The notes beneath the pieces are model-generated. The model was not told where the DNA came from, made no database searches, and was given only the letters and a program-made list of their open reading frames with translations. Made by a program: the position numbers and the translations under genes. From Streptomyces sp. col6 (GTDB taxonomy: Bacteria; Actinomycetota; Actinomycetes; Streptomycetales; Streptomycetaceae): a DNA stretch of 64,000 nucleotides. Shown piece after piece: positions 7,025 through 15,844 of this stretch; position 1 is the stretch's first letter; each line of letters opens with the position of its first letter. The stretch lies in assembly GCF_008042035.1 (NCBI RefSeq), contig NZ_RDBL01000002.1, positions 483,871 through 547,870 of the forward strand, in the 5' to 3' direction.

Positions 7025-9466
7025 ATGGACCTCGGTGTGCCGCCGCAGAGGGCACCACAGCAGCGTGACGCCGCGGCGGGCCGCGTGCCGCTCGCCGTGG
7101 CCGTCGTCGACACGGAGGGACGCGTCTCGCACTGGTCGACCGGTGCGAGAAAGCTCTTCGGCGTCGCCCGTGAGGACGCGGTGGGCTGCCCGGCCGGTGA
7201 ACTCCTCCCCGTATCGGGTGTGCTGGCCGGAGGCGACGGGGCGTACGACGGGCAGGGGCCGACGCTGGACGGCTCGCTCAGCGGGGACTTCGACTACCCG
7301 GCGGCGGGCTGTGCCCGCCTCGACGAACCCGGGCGCGGCCGGATCGACGTGCTGTGGTGGGCCTACCCGCTCGTCGGCCCCGGACCGGAACAGCTGCTGG
7401 TGCTCGCCGCCGACCGCGCCCACCTGCGGGACGCGGCGGACGGCGAGGACGGCACGGCCCGTACGGTCGCCCCCGGCTTCGCCCGGCACACCGACTTCCC
7501 CGGCCACGTGGAGCTGTCCGCGCGGCTGCCGGAGATCCTGCCGAACATGAGCGTCCAGGAGGCCACCAGGATCGTCGGCCAGGTCCTCGAACTGGGCTAT
7601 CCCATCCTGGAGTTCAGTCACCACGACCGCATCCCCGTCACCCCGGACTGGGGCGTGCCCAAGCGCGCCGGAGTGCCGCCGGCGCGCGAGGAGTGGCACG
7701 GCGAGGACGCGAGGGTGGTCCCGCAGCGCGCCGCGCCCCGCCCCGAGCTGGACCTCGAGTACGCGGCGGTCCGCGAGCGGCTGGAATTCCTCAACGAGGT
7801 GAGCGGCCGCATCGGCACCTCCCTCGACCTCGAACGCACCATCCGCGAGGTCACCAGCGCCGCCGTGCCCCGCTTCACCGACTTCGCGGGTACGCATCTG
7901 CGCGCCGCCGTCCTCGCCGGTGAGGGCTTCCCCGACGGACCGCCCGACGTCACCACCGTCTGGCACCGCGTCTGGGTCGAGCACAACGACGAACCGGGCC
8001 GCTGGGACGACACCGTGCCCGTCGGCGAGGCCATCGCCTTCCCGGAGCACACCCCGTTCTTCCAGTGCATGGTCACCGGGGAACCGGTCGTCGTCCCGTA
8101 CGTCAGCGAGGAGTTGAGCAACCGGATCTCGGGCGAGTTCGAGAAGCGCGACCTGCGCCCCCTGATCACGCACCGCTCCCTGCTCATCGTCCCGCTCAAG
8201 GCCCGCGACGTGGTCCTCGGCTTCATGGTCCTGATGCGCCGCCCCGGCCGTGAGCCCTTCGACGACATGGACCGCACCACCGGCGCCGAACTCGCCGCGC
8301 GGGCCGGGCTCGTCCTCGACAACGCCCGCATGTACACGTACCAGGAGAACGTCGCCGATACGCTCCAGGACAGCATGCTGCCCAACGTCGAGCCCCGTAT
8401 GGCCGGTTGCGACATCGCCACCCGCTATCTGCCGGGCACCCGGCTCGGCCGGATCGGCGGCGACTGGTTCGACTCGGTGAAGCTCCCCGGCTCGCGCACC
8501 GCGCTGGTCGTCGGCGACGTGATGGGGCACGGGCTCAACTCCGCAGCGATGATGGGGCAGTTGCGGACCGCCGTGCTGACCATGGCCACCATGGAGATGC
8601 CGCCGGCCCAGCTGCTGCGCAACCTCGACGACCTGGCCCAGCGCCTCGGCGAGCAGTACCTCGCGACCTGCCTCTACGCGGTGTACGACCCCATCGCGGG
8701 CGAGCTCCAGATCGCCAACGCGGGCCACATCCCGCCGGTCCTGGTCCGGGCCGAGGACGGCCGGGCCGAATTGCTCGACCTGCCGACCGGGGCGCCCATC
8801 GGAGTCGGTGGCGTCGCCTTCGAGACCGCGACCGTGCGGGTGCGCCCCGGCGACCGTCTCGTCCTGTGCACGGACGGCCTGGTGGAGGTGCGCGGCCAGG
8901 ACATCGGGGCCGGGCTCGCCGCGCTCTGCGCCTCCGCCGCCCATCCCGCCGCGTCGATGGACGACGCCTGCGACACCATCATCCGCGCCCTGAACACCGG
9001 CGGTGGGCGCAAGGACGACGTCGCCCTGCTGATGGCCCGGCTCAACGGCATCGCGGACGAGGACGTCGCGGAATGGCAGTTGGCGCTCGACCCGCGCGAG
9101 GTGTCCCGGGCCCGTCGCCTGGTGCGCGGCCAGCTGCTCGACTGGGAGCTGCCCGACGCCGTGGAGGCGGCCGAATTGATGGTCAGCGAGCTGGTGACCA
9201 ACGCGTTCAAGCACGGGCGCACCCACCACATCGGGCTCCGTCTGGTCCGCACCGACGCGCTGCTGTGCGAGGTCAGCGACGACGAGCCCGCCCCTGCCTC
9301 GCTCCTCGGGGTCTCCGAGAGCGACGAGTTCGGCCGAGGTCTGATGGTGGTGAGCAGCCTCGCCAAGGAGTGGGGCACCAGCGGCACCGCGCGCGGCAAG
9401 ACCGTCTGGTTCGAACTCGCCCTCTCCCGCGTTCCCCGACCCCGGGCCAACAGCCGTCGTCGCTGA
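7025..9466 (+). CDS. SpoIIE-type PP2C phosphatase with PAS/GAF sensor and HATPase domain
   Basis: An 813-residue cytoplasmic signalling protein. An N-terminal PAS-like segment is followed by a GAF domain (about 250-430) and a SpoIIE/PP2C phosphatase domain (about 455-680) with metal-binding GGDWFD at 478-483, GDVMGHG, NAGHIPP, CTDGL and RKDDVAL. An anti-sigma-factor-type HATPase_c_2 domain follows (about 690-805), with SELVTNAFKHG near 721 and GRGLMVV as the late box. Such Streptomyces proteins dephosphorylate anti-anti-sigma factors, and the attached kinase-like domain may phosphorylate them, setting the activity of an alternative sigma factor. No anti-anti-sigma or sigma gene is adjacent. 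A GAGGAAGGAG ribosome binding site lies ahead of the ATG. Confidence 0.93.
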   Translation: MDLGVPPQRAPQQRDAAAGRVPLAVAVVDTEGRVSHWSTGARKLFGVAREDAVGCPAGELLPVSGVLAGGDGAYDGQGPTLDGSLSGDFDYPAAGCARLDEPGRGRIDVLWWAYPLVGPGPEQLLVLAADRAHLRDAADGEDGTARTVAPGFARHTDFPGHVELSARLPEILPNMSVQEATRIVGQVLELGYPILEFSHHDRIPVTPDWGVPKRAGVPPAREEWHGEDARVVPQRAAPRPELDLEYAAVRERLEFLNEVSGRIGTSLDLERTIREVTSAAVPRFTDFAGTHLRAAVLAGEGFPDGPPDVTTVWHRVWVEHNDEPGRWDDTVPVGEAIAFPEHTPFFQCMVTGEPVVVPYVSEELSNRISGEFEKRDLRPLITHRSLLIVPLKARDVVLGFMVLMRRPGREPFDDMDRTTGAELAARAGLVLDNARMYTYQENVADTLQDSMLPNVEPRMAGCDIATRYLPGTRLGRIGGDWFDSVKLPGSRTALVVGDVMGHGLNSAAMMGQLRTAVLTMATMEMPPAQLLRNLDDLAQRLGEQYLATCLYAVYDPIAGELQIANAGHIPPVLVRAEDGRAELLDLPTGAPIGVGGVAFETATVRVRPGDRLVLCTDGLVEVRGQDIGAGLAALCASAAHPAASMDDACDTIIRALNTGGGRKDDVALLMARLNGIADEDVAEWQLALDPREVSRARRLVRGQLLDWELPDAVEAAELMVSELVTNAFKHGRTHHIGLRLVRTDALLCEVSDDEPAPASLLGVSESDEFGRGLMVVSSLAKEWGTSGTARGKTVWFELALSRVPRPRANSRRR

Positions 9467-9560
9467 GGAGTTTGTGTCCGCACCCTTGCCCCGGGACACC
9501 TCTGGGCAGTAGTCCCTGGCTGAGCAAGAAGAGCCTGCACCAAGGGACTTGGGAGTACGC

Positions 9561-10280
9561 ATGGGTGTGTCACAGCAATACCGCGAGGCGTGGGAAGGGT
9601 ACTGGGCGGCCACGTCGGACGAACCCGGCGAGGCCATCTGGGACGCGGAGCCGGGGCTGAGCGCCGTGCCGCACAGCCGGCTGCTCCTGCCGTACGCCGA
9701 TGCCACACTGCCCGTCGTCGACCTCGGCTGCGGCAACGGCACGCAGACCCGGCACCTCGCGACCCTCTTCCCCCGCGCGATCGGGGTGGACCTGTCCCAC
9801 GCGGCGATCGAGCACGCCCGGAAGGCGGACACCGGACAGGTCGCCGAGTTCGAAAGCGTGGACCTCACCTACACCGACGCCGTGCGCGCCCTGCGCGACC
9901 GCGTCGGGGACACCAACGTCTACATGCGGGCCGTGATCCACCAGAGCGACCCCGAGGCCCGGCCGGCCATCGCCGCCGCCGTGGCCACGCTGCTGGGCGC
10001 ACGCGGCCGGGCCTTCGTCGCCGAGCTGACCCCCGCCTCCAAGGACGTGCTGCAACGCGCCTCGCAGGGGCCGGACGGGCCGGGGCCGAAGCTGCGCCGG
10101 GTCTTCGCACACGGGCTCAAGCCGGCGAGCGCCACCGACGAGGAGGTCCTCCAGCTCCTGAGTGCCGCCGGGCTGACCGTCCTGGACAGCGGCGACACGG
10201 TCCTGCCGCAGACCGAGAACCTGCCCGACGGCACCCGGATCGACCTCCCGGCGAGGTGGTTCGTGCTGGCCGCCGGCTGA
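9561..10280 (+). CDS. class I SAM-dependent methyltransferase
   Basis: A 239-residue methyltransferase. The SAM-binding motif VVDLGCGNGT lies near residues 52-61 (Asp54), followed by GVDLSHAAI and a DTNVYMRAVIH segment in place of the usual motif. The fold resembles thiopurine, tellurite and small-molecule methyltransferases, and the acceptor cannot be told. ATG 9561 has GGGAG five bases upstream; an in-frame TTG 12 bases earlier is less likely. It is monocistronic, with a GC-rich hairpin downstream before the acyltransferase pseudogene. Confidence 0.82.
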   Translation: MGVSQQYREAWEGYWAATSDEPGEAIWDAEPGLSAVPHSRLLLPYADATLPVVDLGCGNGTQTRHLATLFPRAIGVDLSHAAIEHARKADTGQVAEFESVDLTYTDAVRALRDRVGDTNVYMRAVIHQSDPEARPAIAAAVATLLGARGRAFVAELTPASKDVLQRASQGPDGPGPKLRRVFAHGLKPASATDEEVLQLLSAAGLTVLDSGDTVLPQTENLPDGTRIDLPARWFVLAAG

Positions 10281-10291
10281 CCCGGGGCATG

Positions 10292-10329
10292 GACCGGCCC
10301 CGCGCGCACACGCGCCCGGGGCCGGTCCG
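10292..10329. terminator. bidirectional hairpin between convergent genes
   Basis: GGACCGGCCCC (10292-10302) pairs with GGGGCCGGTCC (10319-10329). It is placed between the methyltransferase stop and the 3' end of the convergent acyltransferase pseudogene. Confidence 0.7.
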
Positions 10330-10333
10330 TCCG

Positions 10334-11229
10334 TCACGGCAGCAGCCGGGGACGGCGCCTCGCCGCGACGTCCTCGACCCACCCGAGGAGCAGCACGGCG
10401 GCCGCGACGAGCACCCAGGCGACACCGAACTGGAACCAGGTGCTGTCGAGCGGCAGATACCTCTCGAAGGCCGGTACCTGCCACATCAGGTCGATGACCA
10501 CGACGCTCAGCATCAGCGCGACCTCGTGCCACAGGTACACTGTCACCGCGCGGGCGTTGAACACCCGCATCACCCGGTCCCACACCGGCCGGTGCGCGAG
10601 CCACCCCACGTCCGGCCGGAACCGCAGGAGCAGCAGGACGAAGCCGGCCGACCACAGGGCCTGGGCGAGCGGAATGTCGTCGAGGTCGTACGAGCCGTCG
10701 GGCCGGTGGCTCAACGCCCACCAGCCGCCGGCCGCCAGCAGGACGGGCGCGACGGCGAGGACCCGCCCCTGGGGGATCCGGTCCAGGACCCCGTCGCGGT
10801 GGGCGAAGCCGAGCAGCCAGCAGACCAGGAACACCGCCCCGTCGCTCAGCGCGCTCCCCAGCCGCCCGTCCGGCCCCCCGCCCAGCCCGGTCAGCACCAG
10901 GACGGGCACGAGGGAGAGCGCCAGCACCGGGAGCGGGGCGAGCCGGAAGACCCGCAGCAGCACCGGTGACAGCAGGACGAACCACAGATACGCGCGCAGG
11001 TATCCAGAGCACCGCCCAGGCCTGCTCGCCCCACGCGTCACCCGGCGGATCACCGGCCGGCAGCACCCAGTACAGGACGTCCGCGCCCGGGACCCAGCCG
11101 TGCAGCAGCATCGCCGCACCCAGGACCAGGCCGAACACCCACAGCGGGATCAGCAGCCGGCGCAGCCGCCCCCGGACCACCTGCCGGGCCGGCCGCTCCA
11201 GGGACCGCGCCATCAGCGACCCGGCCTGC
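10334..11229 (-). pseudogene. acyltransferase-3 family membrane protein, N-truncated and frameshifted
   Basis: Remains of a polytopic acyltransferase-3 protein (O-acyltransferase of sugars or antibiotics). Reading right to left, recognisable sequence starts at AGSLMARSLERPARQ (near 11229) and runs in one frame through …EQAWAVLW to about 11004. There one extra base (near 11003) shifts the frame, and the homology resumes as YLRAYLWFVLLSP… to the stop at 10334. The C-terminal part keeps many TM helices and the VYLWHEVAL motif. The first 70 or so residues, including the catalytic RxxxxDGLR/H segment of this family, are missing; chitinase sequence replaces them. Deleting one base near 11003 restores a continuous frame, so a sequencing error could explain the shift but not the N-terminal loss. 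Confidence 0.85.
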
Positions 11230-11459
11230 ACATCACCGCGATGATCGGCGTCAACGACGTGGCGGGGGAGACCTTCACCCTCGCCGACGCCACATCCCTG
11301 CGCGCCTTCGCCCACCGCAACGGCGTGGGCGCCCTGTCGATGTGGGCGTCCTTCCGGGACCGGGCGTGCACCGACGGCGAGGACCCGTCGCGGGCCAACG
11401 ACACCTGCAGCGGCGTGACCCAGCGGGACGGGGCGTTCGCCGAGGCGCTCAGCGGCTGA
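11230..11459 (+). pseudogene. C-terminal remnant of a GH18 chitinase
   Basis: The last 75 or so codons of a family 18 chitinase of the streptomycete ChiC/ChiD type. ITAMIGVNDVAGETF, the helix ADATSLRAFAHRNGVG, the strand LSMWASFRDRAC and the terminal SGVTQRDGAFAEAL match the end of the TIM barrel. The DxxDxDxE catalytic motif and everything before it are absent. The remnant begins exactly where the divergent acyltransferase loses its N-terminus, so a single deletion between two divergent genes explains both losses. No start codon with a ribosome binding site is associated with it. Confidence 0.85.
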
Positions 11460-11478
11460 CCGCCGCCCGGAACCTTCC

Positions 11479-12381
11479 TCACGACAGGTCCCGGCGCCCG
11501 TCGTCCTCCCGCATCAGCGCCATCAGGGCCCGTGCCCCCGGGCTCATCGCCCGCGCCTCGGGAAGGACCGCGGCGCTCTCGTAGTACGCCTCCCGCGCAC
11601 CGGCGGGCCGCACCGCCGCCAGCCCCCGCGCCTCGGGCTTGCGCGAGAAGTGGTGCGGCACGAGCGCGATGCCCAGCTGCTCCTGGACCAGCTCCAGCAG
11701 GCTGTGGACGTCGGTCACCTCCAGGGCCACCGTGCGGCGCACCCCGGCCGCCGTGAACGCCGCGTCGGCCGCGCGGCGCGGACCGAAGTCCGGGTGGAAG
11801 TCGATGAACGGCTCACCGGCCAGCTCCGCCCAGTCCGGCCGGTCCGCCGCCGCCAGCCGGTGGCCCGGCGCGCACAGCAGCACCATGGGCTCCCGGGCCA
11901 GCGGGACCAGCTCGCCGCGCCAGCCCGCCGGGTCCACCGTCGCGGCGAACGCGATGTCCAGCCGGCCGCCCGCCACCCCGTCCACCAGCTTCGCCGTGCC
12001 CTCCTGGCGCAGCCGGATCTCCATGTGCGGATGGGCGTGCCGGAAGGCGGCGAGCAACCGCGGCAGCCGCAGCCCGGCCACACACTGCTCCACCCCCACC
12101 GACAGGGTCCCGCGCAGCAGACCCCGTACCGCGTCGACGGCCTCCTTCGCGGCCCGCACCCCGGCCAGCGTGCGTTCCGCCTCGACCAGCAGGGCGCGCC
12201 CCGCCTCGGTCAGCCGTACGCTGCGCGTGGTCCGGCTGAACAGCGGGGTCCGCAGCTCCTGCTCCAGCGCCCGTACGGAGGCGGACAGACCGGACTGCGA
12301 GACGGCGACCCGCTCCGCCGCCCGGGTGAAATGCCGTTCCTCGGCGACGGCCACGAAATGTTCAAGCTGACGCAACTCCAT
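11479..12381 (-). CDS. LysR family transcriptional regulator
   Basis: A 300-residue LysR regulator. The N-terminal winged helix-turn-helix (residues 1-60) includes LEHFVAVAEERHFTRAAE and VSQSGLSASVRALEQELRTPLFSR. A linker helix and a periplasmic-binding-protein-like effector domain follow (about 90-290). It is divergent from an aldo-keto reductase gene across a 154-bp intergenic region, the standard layout for a LysR protein controlling its neighbour and itself. The inducer is unknown. The ATG is placed at the conserved MELRQLEHF start. Confidence 0.9.
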   Translation of the reverse strand: MELRQLEHFVAVAEERHFTRAAERVAVSQSGLSASVRALEQELRTPLFSRTTRSVRLTEAGRALLVEAERTLAGVRAAKEAVDAVRGLLRGTLSVGVEQCVAGLRLPRLLAAFRHAHPHMEIRLRQEGTAKLVDGVAGGRLDIAFAATVDPAGWRGELVPLAREPMVLLCAPGHRLAAADRPDWAELAGEPFIDFHPDFGPRRAADAAFTAAGVRRTVALEVTDVHSLLELVQEQLGIALVPHHFSRKPEARGLAAVRPAGAREAYYESAAVLPEARAMSPGARALMALMREDDGRRDLS

Positions 12382-12535
12382 GATTGAGAACTCTAGGCCC
12401 TGAATCCAAGCGGAATCTCCTGTTGGACTGCTGGATCGAAGTGAGCGAGCCTGGAGCGGTGCCCGGATCCCGTCCGGGCCGAGCCGGACCGGCACACCGT
12501 CCGGCGAACCGGAACGTCTCTCCCGTGGAGCCCGC

Positions 12536-13537
12536 ATGTACATCCCGTCCGCCGACCGCTACGAGAACATGCCCTACCGGCGCACCGGGCGCAGCGGCCT
12601 GAAGCTGCCCGCCCTCTCGCTCGGCCTGTGGCACAACTTCGGCGGGGACCGGACACCGCAGACCCAGGGCGAGATCCTGCGCCGCGCCTTCGACCTCGGG
12701 ATCACCCACTTCGACCTGGCCAACAACTACGGCCCGCCGCCCGGCTCCGCCGAGACCGCGATGGGCCGGGCGCTCGCCACGGACTTCGCCGCCCACCGGG
12801 ACGAGATCATCGTCTCCACCAAGGCCGGCTACCTGATGTGGGACGGCCCGTACGGCGAGTGGGGTTCGCGCAAGAACCTGCTGTCCTCGCTCGACCAGAG
12901 CCTCGGCCGGCTCGGCCTGGACTACGTCGACATCTTCTACTCCCACCGGCCGGACCCCGAGACCCCGCTCGAAGAGACCATGGGCGCGCTCGACGCGGCC
13001 GTACGGCAGGGCAAGGCGCTCTACGTGGGTGTCTCCAACTACTCACCCGAGCAGACCCGCGAGGCCGCCCGCATCCTGAAGGACCTCGGCACCCCGCTCC
13101 TCATCCACCAGCCGCGCTACTCGATGCTCGACCGCCGGCCCGAGGACGGACTGCTCACCGCCCTGGACGAGCTGGGCGTCGGCTCCATCGCCTACTCCCC
13201 GCTGGAGCAGGGCATCCTCTCCGACCGCTACCTGGACGGCATCCCGGAGGGCTCCCGCGCCGCGGGCAGCAGCCCCTTCCTGTCGGCCGAGGCGGTCACC
13301 CCGAACCTCGTCTCCCGGCTCCGCGAACTGAACGAACTCGCCGCCGCGCGTGGCCAGTCGCTCGCCCAGCTCGCCCTGGCCTGGGTGCTGCGCGGCGGGC
13401 GCGTCACCTCCGCCGTGGTCGGCGCGAGCAGCGTCGCCCAGCTGGAGAACAACGTCGAGACGGTCCGCAACCTGGACTTCACCGACAAGGAACTCGCCCG
13501 CATCGAGAAGCTGCTGAAGGGTGCCAAGCGCGGCTGA
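12536..13537 (+). CDS. aldo-keto reductase, YghZ/MgrA (AKR14)-like
   Basis: A 333-residue NADPH-dependent TIM-barrel reductase similar to E. coli L-glyceraldehyde-3-phosphate reductase YghZ. The catalytic tetrad residues are visible: Asp and Tyr in FDLANNYGPP, Lys in VSTKAGYLMW, His in FYSHRPD. The N-terminal YRRTGRSGLKLPALSLGLW and the C-terminal VVGASSVAQLENNV are typical of the subgroup. It probably reduces small aldehydes or methylglyoxal. It is divergent from the LysR gene, which is its likely regulator, and a 12-bp-stem terminator follows. Confidence 0.9.
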   Translation: MYIPSADRYENMPYRRTGRSGLKLPALSLGLWHNFGGDRTPQTQGEILRRAFDLGITHFDLANNYGPPPGSAETAMGRALATDFAAHRDEIIVSTKAGYLMWDGPYGEWGSRKNLLSSLDQSLGRLGLDYVDIFYSHRPDPETPLEETMGALDAAVRQGKALYVGVSNYSPEQTREAARILKDLGTPLLIHQPRYSMLDRRPEDGLLTALDELGVGSIAYSPLEQGILSDRYLDGIPEGSRAAGSSPFLSAEAVTPNLVSRLRELNELAAARGQSLAQLALAWVLRGGRVTSAVVGASSVAQLENNVETVRNLDFTDKELARIEKLLKGAKRG

Positions 13538-13546
13538 CGGCCGGTG

Positions 13547-13576
13547 CCCCCGGCGGCCCGCACCGGCCGCCGGGGG
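13547..13576 (+). terminator. terminator after aldo-keto reductase
   Basis: CCCCCGGCGGCC (13547-13558) pairs with GGCCGCCGGGGG (13565-13576) around the loop CGCACC, starting 10 bp after the stop. Confidence 0.75.
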
Positions 13577-13636
13577 TGTCATTGGAATGGACCTGTGGCG
13601 TGTCCGGCACCCCTGGCCTGCGCGTTCATCGACGCG

Positions 13637-13642
13637 TACCGT
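13637..13642 (+). promoter_or_regulatory. possible -10 element (TACCGT) of the peptidase operon
   Basis: TACCGT fits the TANNNT -10 pattern and is 8 bases before the ATG of the first peptidase gene, where no Shine-Dalgarno is visible. This suggests a leaderless or very short-leader transcript. No clear -35 is seen. Confidence 0.35.
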
Positions 13643-13650
13643 GTGGCCGC

Positions 13651-14484
13651 ATGAAGATCCTCGTCAGCGCCGACATGGAAGGCGCCACCGGCGTGACCTG
13701 GCCGGCCGACGTGCTGCCCGGCACGTCGCAGTGGGAGCGGTGCCGCTCCCTGTTCACCTCCGACGTCAACGCCGCCGCCCTCGGCTTCTTCGACGGGGGA
13801 GCGGACGAGGTGCTGATCAACGAGGCCCACTGGACCATGCGCAACCTGCTGCTGGAGCACATGGACGAGCGCGTCCAGATGCTCACCGGCAAGCACAAGT
13901 CGCTGAGCATGGTGGAGGGCATCCAGCACGGTGACGTCGACGCGGTCGCCTTCGTCGGCTACCACACCGGCGCCGGCACGGAAGGCGTCCTGGCCCACAC
14001 CTACCTCGCCAACTCCATCACCGGCGTCTGGCTGAACGGGGTACGGGCGAGCGAGGGCCTGCTCAACGCCCATGTCGCCGCCGAGTACGGCGTGCCCGTC
14101 GTCCTCGTCACCGGGGACGACCTGACCTGCGTGGACGCCGAGGGGTACGCCCCCGACGCGCGGAAGGTCGCCGTCAAGGACTACGTGTCGCGTTACGCCG
14201 CCGTCTGCCGCACCCCCGCCCGGACCGCCGCCGACATCCGGGCCGCCGCGGCCGGGGCCGTCTCCCTGGCCGGCCGGTACACACCGGTGGAGGGCGGGCC
14301 CTTCACCGTGGAGCTGGAGTTCGACGCCGAACACCTGGCCGCGGCGGCCACCGTCGTCCCCGGGGTCGCGCCGAGCGGCGAGAGGCGGGTCTCCTACACC
14401 AGCGCGACGATGTACGAAGGTATCCGCACGTTCAAGGCGGTGACGACGATCGTCTCGTCCGCCGTGGAGGAACAGTATGGCTGA
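13651..14484 (+). CDS. M55 family D-aminopeptidase (DppA-like)
   Basis: A 277-residue zinc peptidase of family M55, whose Bacillus member DppA releases D-Ala and other D-residues from peptides in a decameric cage. The N-terminal VSADMEGATGV supplies Asp8 and Glu10, and His60 (INEAHWTMRN), His105 (VGYHTGAGT) and Glu135 (RASEGLLNA) complete the zinc ligands. Domain length matches the family. It opens a four-gene peptidase operon; its stop overlaps the next start by 8 bp. Cytoplasmic, since no signal peptide is present. A role in recycling wall-derived or dietary D-amino-acid peptides is inferred from the family and neighbours. Confidence 0.92.
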   Translation: MKILVSADMEGATGVTWPADVLPGTSQWERCRSLFTSDVNAAALGFFDGGADEVLINEAHWTMRNLLLEHMDERVQMLTGKHKSLSMVEGIQHGDVDAVAFVGYHTGAGTEGVLAHTYLANSITGVWLNGVRASEGLLNAHVAAEYGVPVVLVTGDDLTCVDAEGYAPDARKVAVKDYVSRYAAVCRTPARTAADIRAAAAGAVSLAGRYTPVEGGPFTVELEFDAEHLAAAATVVPGVAPSGERRVSYTSATMYEGIRTFKAVTTIVSSAVEEQYG

Positions 14485-15820
14485 GGCGACCGCCCCCCAG
14501 GACTCCGTCGACGCCCTCGCGCTCGACGAATCGGTGACGTTCACCTCCGAACTGATCCGCATCGACACCACCAACCGGGGCGGTGGCGACTGCCGCGAAC
14601 GGCCCGCCGCCGAGTACGTCGCCGAGCGCCTCGCCGCCACCGGCCTCGAACCCGCGCTCCTGGAACGCACCCCCGGCCGTACCAACGTGGTCGCCCGGAT
14701 TCCCGGCACCGACCCGGCCGCGCCCGCGCTCCTGGTCCACGGCCACCTGGACGTCGTGCCCGCCGAGGCCGCCGACTGGACCGTGCACCCCTTCTCCGGC
14801 GAGGTGCGCGACGGCACCGTCTGGGGGCGCGGCGCCATCGACATGAAGAACATGGACGCGATGGTCCTCGCCGTCGTCCGGTTTTGGGCCCGCGCCGGCA
14901 TCCGCCCCCGCCGCGACATCGTCATCGCGTACACCGCCGACGAGGAGGCCAGCGCCGAGGACGGCTCCGGCTTCCTCGCCGACCGGCACGCCGGCCTCTT
15001 CGACGGCTGTACGGAGGGCATCAGCGAGTCCGGCGCCTTCACCTTCCACGCCGGGCCGAACCTGCCGCTCTACCCCATCGGCGCCGGCGAGCGAGGCACC
15101 GGCTGGCTGAAGCTCACCGCCCACGGCAAGGCCGGCCACGGCTCCAAGGTCAACCGCGCCAACGCCGTCAGCGCGCTCTCGGCGGCCGTCGCCCGCATCG
15201 GTGAGTACGAGTGGCCCGTCCGGCTCACCCCGACGGTCCGTGCCGCGCTGATCGAGATCGCCGCACTCCACGGCATCCACCCCGACCTCGACGCCCCCGG
15301 CTTCGACGTCGACGAACTCCTCGGCAAGATGGGACCGGCCGCCGACCTCGTCGCCCCGACCGTCCGCAACAGCTCCAACCCGACGATGCTGGAGGCCGGT
15401 TACAAGGTCAACGTCATCCCGGGGCACGCCACCGCCCACATCGACGGCCGGACCGTCCCCGGCGGCGACGAGGAGTTCCGCGCCACCCTCGACCGGCTCA
15501 CCGGCCCCGCGGTCGACTGGGAGTTCGCCCACCGCGAGGTCGCCCTCCAGGCCCCCGTCGACTCGCCCACGTACGCCAAACTCCGCGCCGCCATCGAGCG
15601 GTTCGACCCGGACGGGCACGTCGTGCCGTACTGCATGTCCGGAGGCACCGACGCCAAGCAGTTCTCCCGGCTCGGTATCACCGGCTACGGTTTCTCGCCG
15701 CTGAAGCTGCCCGTCGGCTTCGACTACCAGGCCCTCTTCCACGGCGTGGACGAGCGCGTCCCCGTCGACGCGCTGCACTTCGGCGTCCGGGTCCTGGACC
15801 ACTACCTGCGCACCGCCTGA
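14477..15820 (+). CDS. M20 family metallopeptidase (dipeptidase/deacylase-like)
   Basis: A 447-residue di-zinc exopeptidase of the M20/ArgE/DapE/carboxypeptidase G2 family. Zinc-binding VHGHLDVVP is followed by WGRGAIDMKN (bridging Asp), YTADEEAS (catalytic Glu) and a late His in ALFHGVDE. The lid domain around residues 200-310 is present (AHGKAGHGSKVN). It starts inside the end of the M55 gene with an ATG preceded by GGAGGA, so translation is probably coupled. It likely cleaves short peptides or acyl amino acids in the cytoplasm. The M20 substrate cannot be deduced from sequence alone. Confidence 0.92.
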   Translation: MAEATAPQDSVDALALDESVTFTSELIRIDTTNRGGGDCRERPAAEYVAERLAATGLEPALLERTPGRTNVVARIPGTDPAAPALLVHGHLDVVPAEAADWTVHPFSGEVRDGTVWGRGAIDMKNMDAMVLAVVRFWARAGIRPRRDIVIAYTADEEASAEDGSGFLADRHAGLFDGCTEGISESGAFTFHAGPNLPLYPIGAGERGTGWLKLTAHGKAGHGSKVNRANAVSALSAAVARIGEYEWPVRLTPTVRAALIEIAALHGIHPDLDAPGFDVDELLGKMGPAADLVAPTVRNSSNPTMLEAGYKVNVIPGHATAHIDGRTVPGGDEEFRATLDRLTGPAVDWEFAHREVALQAPVDSPTYAKLRAAIERFDPDGHVVPYCMSGGTDAKQFSRLGITGYGFSPLKLPVGFDYQALFHGVDERVPVDALHFGVRVLDHYLRTA

Positions 15821-15844
15821 ACCACTCGGGGGAGACCGACACCC

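Noticed and set aside
10334..11459. Acyltransferase N-terminus replaced by a new functional domain
   Set aside because: The sequence upstream of the junction on the minus strand is antisense to clear chitinase coding sequence and not protein-like, so truncation is the better reading.
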